Below, one piece after another: positions 56,870 to 64,000 of a stretch of 64,000 nt of DNA. Both the position numbers and the translations under genes were made by a program. Under the pieces are notes generated by a model. That model saw nothing but the letters and a program-made list of their open reading frames with translations. It was not told the origin of the DNA and searched no databases. Every line of letters begins with the position of its first letter. The stretch's first letter is position 1. The DNA is taken from NCBI GenBank assembly GCA_030765045.1, contig CM060964.1, positions 150,152,705 to 150,216,704 of the forward strand, read 5' to 3'. This stretch comes from Tenodera sinensis. Its lineage: Eukaryota > Arthropoda > Insecta > Mantodea > Mantidae.

Positions 56870-59040
56870 ATTACTTATGTTGTTTTATGTGAGTGGAAAA
56901 GTTATTTTTCCTTCTCATCTATATCAGCACATATTACCTTTCTTTATTCATACATTTTTATTTGTTGTCTTTATTTGCTCATTTGCTTGTTTGTTATGGT
57001 TCAGCAGTGCCATTTTACATGGCACTTAATTTAAAACTGACTTTAGTTCTTAGCAGCATAAATTCACCATATAGTTTCTTTTGTCCTAATTTTGTGAATG
57101 TTGCTTGTTTTGAGTAGTCGTAAGCTTTCACGGCCGGAGTTAGAATTAAGGCTAGAAGAAATCTCTAGCCTTAATTGCTTGTTTTATAAGCATTTTACTT
57201 CTGGAGATAAACAGAATGGCTCATGAGTGGAACAAATTGTATGTGTGTGTACGAGTATATACAGTATATATGGGTATTACAGAATTCACCCGGCAAGCCT
57301 TCAGGGGTTACAAAGGAATGGTATAGGAACACATTGCTATAGGACACTTGTATTGACAAACTTTGAAGTTATGTAATAATTTTTAATTTGAATATTCATA
57401 TAGTTAAGTGGAAATAATTAAAGACTTATAAAGAATGACTGGTTTTCAATCTGAAATAATTAATTTCTCTTTCAATATCGAATATTTCTAGATCCGCGCC
57501 TGCCTTGGGTTAGAAGCCTTAATGCATATAAAAATTAATCTAAATGCTATGACATGACTAGTCAGATGTAAGTATCAGCTATAATAGAATTACAGAATGC
57601 TAAATAACAGTTATACATAATTATAATTTATCTCTAACAATACTTACACTATCTTAATACTCTAATGACTGAAGTTTCCTTTGCTTGCTGGTTTACTCAG
57701 CTTTGTCATTCACACACTTAGTCAAACTATTTAATACAATATTTGGAAATTTCAAGACTGCTTTGGATAACATATCCTCAGCTTTCTGATATAGTTGCAA
57801 ATCTAATGTGGCTATAAACAGCACTGATCTCTACACTGCTAGAGTAGGGTCTCTCAGGGTTCATGCAGCAGTGTATTGCATGGTGCAAGATGCAAAATGT
57901 GAATACAAAAGGTTGACTTTGGTGCAAACCTCCACTCGCTCTTTCCTTTCACTTGTTTCTTTTGCTTTGCAGTCTCCGCCTTCCTCATTTTCAGTGCTGT
58001 TTCATTCTCAGTGCATAATGTTTATGTGTGGTGCACAGTGTTAAAATAGTTAGTTTGGTTTTTAATACCAAATTTGGTGTTTTGGATAAAGAATGCCTTT
58101 CTGCAATATATAGCAACCTCTTTAATTCTTCCTCTATAGTGCCCCCTATGCTGATTTCACCATATGTTTCTGGATGTACTCTGTTATAATGTCTTTCAAC
58201 ATATAATTTTCTTACATACTAATTACTGTACTGCAGATGAGTGACTTTAAAAAGAATAAGGTTCCCACACTGATTTAAATGGGCTTTCTGCATTCTTTGG
58301 AGCAGTTTGCTCCATAATTAAGTATTTATATTACATGTATCTATTTCACTGATAAGCACAGTCTTCCTGGATTTTTTGCTTCTTTGCTCTGCAGTGTATG
58401 AGTTGATTTGAGCTTAACTGAGTCACCATGATGCATGGTGCAAGGAACTTCTGGACATTGAGTTGCACCCAGAGTAATTTTAAGCTTTGAGAAGCCGTGT
58501 ATTAGAGTGATCGGTGTGTGTCTTTGGTTATGCAGCTTTGAAAATTCACCAGACACCAGTGATGAATTTGTAATGAACTAAAATATGGAGGCTACTTGAA
58601 AATAAATGTAGGTAATGATAACCACACCGACTGACCACTTATTTTGTTCTGCTAATTAGAAGGAATTAGCTTTTCAGAAAATGATTAACAAAGATTTTAA
58701 ATTCTGCCACTGCATCTTATTTTCAAGTTACCTATAGTAAATTGTGTAGTTAATTTCTCCTGCTGATAATCTGTCTCTGTGATTGAAGGTCCCATCTCTC
58801 CAGTAGTGTACTGCTACTTAAACAGGATGATAAATTTGGAAACTTACAGCACACTCCTTTTTTAATTTTTGGGAATAACTGCCAAGATTGGTTGATTTCA
58901 GTTTTCACTCAGAATTAAGTAAATATTATCAATGTGAATAGCACAAACAGCTGATGCAGATGCTGGGATCTAGTCTATTCTTGGATAACATGAATTCATG
59001 CCTATTTTCTTGTTTTGTCATTAGGGAATAAAAATATGGA
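56870..59040. other. Sequence downstream of exon 2; short hairpin only
   Basis: 57148-57180 holds a perfect hairpin (aattaaggctag / ctagccttaatt, 9-base loop). Otherwise no recognised feature; presumably the next intron. Confidence 0.45.
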
Positions 59041-59047
59041 GGTATAC

Positions 59048-59254
59048 TAGCTACAAAACAAGAATGAACATGGCCCTAGCCAATACAGTGATGTTGCTCT
59101 CTCAGTGTTTCCAGTTGCCCAGCGAGCAGATGACAAGGATTGAAGATTTAACTGTCTTTGTCACCAGGAACAGCATTACTTGTAAAACTGACAACACTGA
59201 GAGAGCAACATCACTGTATTGGCTAGGTGCATGTTCATTCTTGTTTTGTAGCTA
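59048..59254. repeat. 207-bp foldback palindrome with 62-bp arms
   Basis: Left arm tagctacaaaacaagaatga then acatg and ctagccaatacagtgatgtt, gctctctcagtgtt is repeated in inverse ending at 59254 with about two mismatches. The spacer is about 85 bp and non-coding. It has no ORF and no obvious target duplication beyond a TA-rich context. A foldback/MITE structure, apparently young given the arm identity. Confidence 0.85.
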
Positions 59255-59259
59255 CTATA

Positions 59260-61738
59260 GTGACATAGTTTCACAGAGGGGTCATCTTTAGACTTGTAGC
59301 CAGGTACACAACACCTTCACGGTTTCTGAAATTTGTTGAAAGTGTTTCAGAAACAAATCAGTGGGTTTGGTTTTTAAAGTTGAGGTTAGGCCATATTTTC
59401 TAAAAATATTAAGGTATTTGCCATGAGCAGCTGCCACAAAGGTTAAAGTGCTGAAACATAACTTATGACGCTCAGCAGACTTTATTAAACACAACTGTAA
59501 TGTTAGTTTGTTCATATGTGTTCAGCGTCAGTTTCAAACAAAATCACATACTTTTGTAAGCATGCACAACATGCAGATAGGCCCTAGTACAGTGTTGTCA
59601 TCTCTGTAAATTCCAGGGGGCATTGGAAGTTTATTTTTGGAGTATAGCCAGTTTAATTTCTCACATTTCTTTCTGAGTTTAAATACATGTTATGGAAGTA
59701 TTCAAATGGAATCTTTGAATATAGCATTTAGCACCTGCAATTAGCAACAACTCAGTGGTGTGCTAGCTCATGATTAATTTTTATCTGTTGCAAACCGCCA
59801 TGGCTCAAAGACTGTAAGTGTTCTATACCAAAGTGCATGCCTAACACTGCTCTGAAACCCATGAAAGTTTGTGGATTGAATTCTGTAACATTATATATAA
59901 AAGCTATCATGATTGTCTTATTAATTCTCATCTTCACATTGCATTTTTTTCCACATATTTAAATATTTAAATTTTTAAGTCTTGTTTTTCTTAAAAGCAT
60001 ATGTGGACAATATATGTCTGAATATATGCTGTTGCATACTTATATATAGGAGCTTGTATGTCTAAATTTGTGGCAACTTTTCAATTGAAATATGATTTTC
60101 TGAAAAACAGCAGAACAGTAAAGTTTCAAGTTCTTTGCTTAAGCTTATAAATATAACACTTTCAGAATTTTTACTGACATTCTATTTATACATCAACTAA
60201 ACTCTGCACTCCTGAAACTAGTTGTTAGGATATTGTTGCTCTTGGATGGATTTCAAAATACCCTCACTTTAGGGCCATTTGCACTGGTGTTGCATCTGTT
60301 GGAGTTTGGGATGGGGCTAATGTCATAATTCAATTATATTCTCAGTTTCCTAGTTCTCACATACAAATAAAGGGGAAACAGCTTATGGGTAGCTCCCAAG
60401 AATTTAATATGGCTGACATTACACTAAACTGCAGTGGATATTACACCAAAAAGCAGTGCTGTTAACCTACTTAATAAAAGCATTATTTCTAACCTCATAT
60501 ATCACAGGGTTAAAGTAATATGCTTTCAAACGATAATAATGCTTGAACATCATTGCCACATAGCACATGATTATCCTACTCACCTTTGGCAAATCTTGTT
60601 CTGCAATAATACTTTTGGATAAAATCACTTCCAAACACTAAATATCGCAATATATATTTAATGCACTACTGTGTTGCGAACACAAAAATAACAGGAAATG
60701 TAGCTGTATATAATGTTCTAAAAAAATTCAAGACAAAACCATGCACACATAAACAATACAATGGCATCCACAGATTAAGTAATTACAGTGTCTAAACAGA
60801 ATCTTGTTGCTTCTCTGCAACAGGTTCAAAAATTAGGGCTTCTGTGGCAACATAATGGAAGCAGTAACGCCAACTATGACCATAGCTTTACCATGGTTAT
60901 ATTTTAAGAACAGTTGGCTGTACTAATGCAACCTAACAGATGGAATATTACCAAATATAACCAGACTGCGTCATAATGGGGGGGGGGGGGGGGGGGGAAT
61001 TGTCACAGTTGGTTTTTGGGGTATTCCAATAAGGCATTTCCTCTATAAGTGTGACATCCACAGTGCAATCACTGTAAGAGTTTCTACAGTTTGTATTCAT
61101 CAAACAATGCTGGCGAACTGCCCTGGTATCAAGAAATTAAACAGCATATGTTGCAAATCCTTTTGAATATGAGACAGAATTTTTGTTTTTATTTTTGCAT
61201 TTTGCTGTGCAGATTTAAAATTGTGACCCTTACACCAAAAGTTAACCTGTAACTAAGAAAATGTCTGCTTTAGTATTAAAACTAACAGTAATGCTTGTAA
61301 CAAAATCTTTCTGTGGGTTTCTAATACAAACCCTGCCTTCAGAAGTAAAATTTCCATACAAATGTGACTGTTGTTAATTATTTTCTCAATTGAATAGAGT
61401 AGTGACCCAAGTTATAATATTGCATCCTAATCTTGTCTAGATTTGAACATGGACTTTATGTTTGAAATGAAATTCTTAGAACATGGGGAGTGCACTGAAG
61501 AGCAACTAAGGCAAATTAAGACCATATATGCAGGGGGTAGGGGGGAGATAGGACCAGTCATACTTTCAGAATTATATATAATAATACAAAATGTCAAATA
61601 AAATTGTTAATATCTCACAGTCCTTGCAAACACGTTTTGTTTTTTAATTGTGACAATAGCAGTTGGGTGCTGCCACAGAAATTTACCCACTGTACAGTGG
61701 TTTGTTGTTGTTGTTTTTCTTTTATCACTGAGTATTTC
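59260..61738. other. Non-coding sequence with a 20-base G run
   Basis: 60978-60997 is an unbroken G run. Nothing else recognised. Confidence 0.45.
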
Positions 61739-61742
61739 TTAA

Positions 61743-62737
61743 CCCTTTTGCTGCCAAGCTAAATGCTATACTACTGCTTAAACTGCCAGTATGGGGAAAT
61801 GTAAGGTTTTACACAAAGCTTTCCACTCACCTTTATACATACTTTTGAGAACATTACTGTAGTACACATATTTTTAAAAAATCTAATTGTTAACTTTTTA
61901 TTTTTAAATTTTTGTTTTTCACTTTCAGTTTACTTTTGATGCCATAATTATTATCACATACCGATTTTGCTTTTGCCTGTCAATTTATCATTATATTATT
62001 TATAAAATTAAAAATTTTGAAACTTCTATGTTTAAAATTGTTGAAATGAGCACGGTTAATTTTATGAACTGCAATTTTGTGTTTTTTCTTGGTGAATGAA
62101 ACTGAACACTTATGTTCCAAAAAGCTTGATGTCCATGGTTACTTACATCTTACCAGTTAGTATCCAGTTCATCTTCATCCTGATTTGTGGCATTTCCTGC
62201 AGGAGACTGTGTAGAACACACATGAGTGTTTATTTCGCTTATGTTACTGTTCACATCACTACTTGTTTCATTGTGACAATTGAGAAATATCGCTCACTAT
62301 AGCAGTCACTTTCCAGCAATGCTGTCGCAATTTTGTTTTCTGTCAAAGATTTCTTATTCCAGTATGCTATTCTGTAATGGTCATTAAGCAAACACCACGA
62401 GAAATCACTGTATACAGAACAAATAATTAAGCTCTGCATGCAACAACCTACAACACATGTTTACCACTCTCTTCTTCTAGCACGCTAACATGCCCGACGC
62501 GTGACCTCAGAAAGAAAAATTAATTGTACAGGAAATGCAGAGATTAACAAACAATGATACCAACACACAGTTTACATATCGTAGATTAGATAGAGGCAGA
62601 CACATATGCCATCTATTGCATAGTTGTAAATTACTTGAATGCGAAGAACCAACCTCGGTAGATCGTATTGGATTGGATCATGGCATTATTCAAAGGCAAT
62701 TGGCATCAGATCTAATCTGATCTTGGCAGCCAAAGGG
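61743..62737. mobile_element. piggyBac-like element, 995 bp, exact TTAA flanks
   Basis: Left end CCCTTTTGCTGCCAAG at 61743 and its near-inverse CTTGGCAGCCAAAGGG ending at 62737; both are flanked by TTAA (61739-61742, 62738-62741). CCC...GGG termini with a TTAA target duplication define piggyBac. On the minus strand near 62226-62165 a short acidic frame (TQSPAGNATNQDEDELDTNW) could be the remains of a piggyBac transposase start. No catalytic core is present, so it is non-autonomous. Confidence 0.82.
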
Positions 62738-63134
62738 TTAAAGACTACATACATGTGCCTAATCCATAAACTGCTTTTGGCTGCTGAGCTTTTTCTTATT
62801 GGTGATGCATGTTCAGAATGGAAAATGAACCAACAGTACTAAATTAATGGACACAAATGGTCGATAAAACAACATATAGTGTTATAAAATGCTAATTTAT
62901 CCTCTGAAAGTATGAAATATGCAATGAAACATTTCTTGAGCACCCATGCTATTGCAATTATTCTTGTAGTAAATCTATTCAAAGGAGTACCATATTCTTA
63001 TTAAGTGGAATATGTGCATAAGTGCGTCACTGTCTTTGGCGTGCTCCCAGATTTATGGTGAAATGTAATTCCATTTTTAAAGTCTTTGTTTTAACCCTCT
63101 ATGATAGCAGTAGTACTTGTCAGTTGCAACGCTA

Positions 63135-63615
63135 AAAGGTAAAGGGTATACACGGAGGGGGCACACCTCGTGCTCTGTGATCTCTATGTAGACTTATTGT
63201 GGCTAACACCCCCCAGAAGGAAGGGATGAAGTGGAGAAACTGCAGGATGCAACAGGGTCGCAGGCAGATCGGCCACAGGGATGCACGGAAGTCCCTAACA
63301 AGTGCTGAGATCTCTTCATCCTGACGCCAGCTTCCTGTGGGTCCAGTGTTGTCCAAGTGTCCCCACCCATGAGAGGATAGCAGCCGCACAATGCCACCTA
63401 GCACCAAGAAGAGCAGTTACAATGCACAAGCATGTGCACCATTTGTCCAGCACTGCCATACACTACATACCTGAAAGCACACCATAAAGATGATAAGGAA
63501 ATGGAATGAAGGGAAATGATGGAAAGAAAATCGTGGTATGAAATTGAGCACGCCAGCATTCACGGTCACCGGGGATCGAACCCGGGACCTACTGAATGTG
63601 AGTTGGGATGCAATG
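63135..63615. repeat. Long SINE-like interspersed repeat (diverged copy 3)
   Basis: A GC-rich block ending cgccagcattcacggtcacc, ggggatcgaacccgggacct and actgaatgtgag parallels the 3' part of 6573-7100 (ccttcccagcatt..ggggatcgaacccgcgacct..aaatgcgggcc). The 5' half matches only loosely. Confidence 0.5.
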
Positions 63616-63619
63616 CTAG

Positions 63620-64000
63620 CTAATATTCCTATTATAGATATAGTTTGTTTGTAAAACCTTTGTAGAGCAGCACATCCCATACCTCAGACGTTTATAAACT
63701 ATGGATACTTCCTCTTTAATTTCTGCCATAAAAAATGGCACATGTTATAGGTGATTAATCTCCTTTGTCTTCTCACTTTCATTTTCGAGAACAGTAGAAT
63801 TTTATGAATAAAATTTGAAAAAGTAATGCAGCATAATTTCAGATTACCCAAAGAACACCCAATTTTTTGTTTCCTTGTAAATTTATGGTTCACGTAGAAG
63901 CATTCCTTTAATGAAATCAATAGTTATCAGCATATACAACATTTTCTAGTTTTTAAATTAAGTTGGGCTCCCTAGTATGTAGATGCATCCGTGATTCGTA
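63620..64000. other. Non-coding sequence to window end
   Basis: Nothing recognised. Confidence 0.4.

Noticed and set aside
62096..62302. Short hydrophobic ORF inside the piggyBac-like element
   Set aside because: It has no transposase motif and reads opposite to the acidic remnant; a chance frame.
63092..63115. Second piggyBac-like end (ttaaccctctatgatagc)
   Set aside because: No matching inverted end with GGG-TTAA was found nearby.

Overview
This window is intronic or intergenic DNA from a large, AT-rich insect genome. The repeat content (several Tc1/mariner lineages, hAT and piggyBac-like remnants, tRNA-derived SINEs, many long microsatellites) and a very large intron suggest a polyneopteran such as a cockroach, termite or stick insect. 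That placement is an inference; no species marker was seen.

The only host coding sequence I can support is two in-phase plus-strand exons, at 18883-19191 and 56716-56865. Both are rich in Met/Gly/Pro/Gln, both are phase 0 at each end, and both have good splice sites. Joined, they read as part of a low-complexity transcriptional coregulator, most like the N-terminal region of ZMIZ1/ZMIZ2 (Drosophila tonalli). They imply a 37.5 kb intron that holds most of what else is described here.

Layout: 1-11.5 kb is mostly featureless AT-rich DNA with small hAT-type MITEs (1457-1586, 2957-3140), a direct repeat near 5.3 kb and a long SINE-like repeat (6573-7100). 11.5-13.3 kb is a mariner-like element carrying a nested SINE. 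14-16.6 kb holds two hAT-derived elements. 16.9-18.2 kb holds an (AAT)n array and a mariner-like fragment, followed by exon 1. 19-33 kb is intron with SINEs, a 203-bp tandem duplication across the end of a 402-bp hAT MITE, a long (AAT)n array and a mariner deletion derivative. 33.08-36.13 kb is a 47-bp minisatellite of about 65 units with no indels, abutting a decayed mariner-like transposase (36.27-37.31 kb). 38.2-42.4 kb holds two 1.55-kb copies of a broken IS630/Tc1-like transposase region, the second abutting a pogo/DDE_1-like transposase remnant. 43.4-45.3 kb holds a pyrimidine tract, a (TTA)n array and a THAP-domain pseudogene. 46.0-50.2 kb holds two complete Tc1 elements with intact ends, one with a transposase open except for one stop codon. 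51-64 kb holds two foldback palindromes, SINEs, exon 2 and a piggyBac-like element with exact TTAA flanks.

I found no rRNA, no functional tRNA, no CRISPR array and no bacterial-type operon. The most notable items are the minisatellite, the single-stop Tc1 element, the duplicated IS630-like segment, the precisely bounded hAT and piggyBac elements, and the nested insertions that give relative ages.
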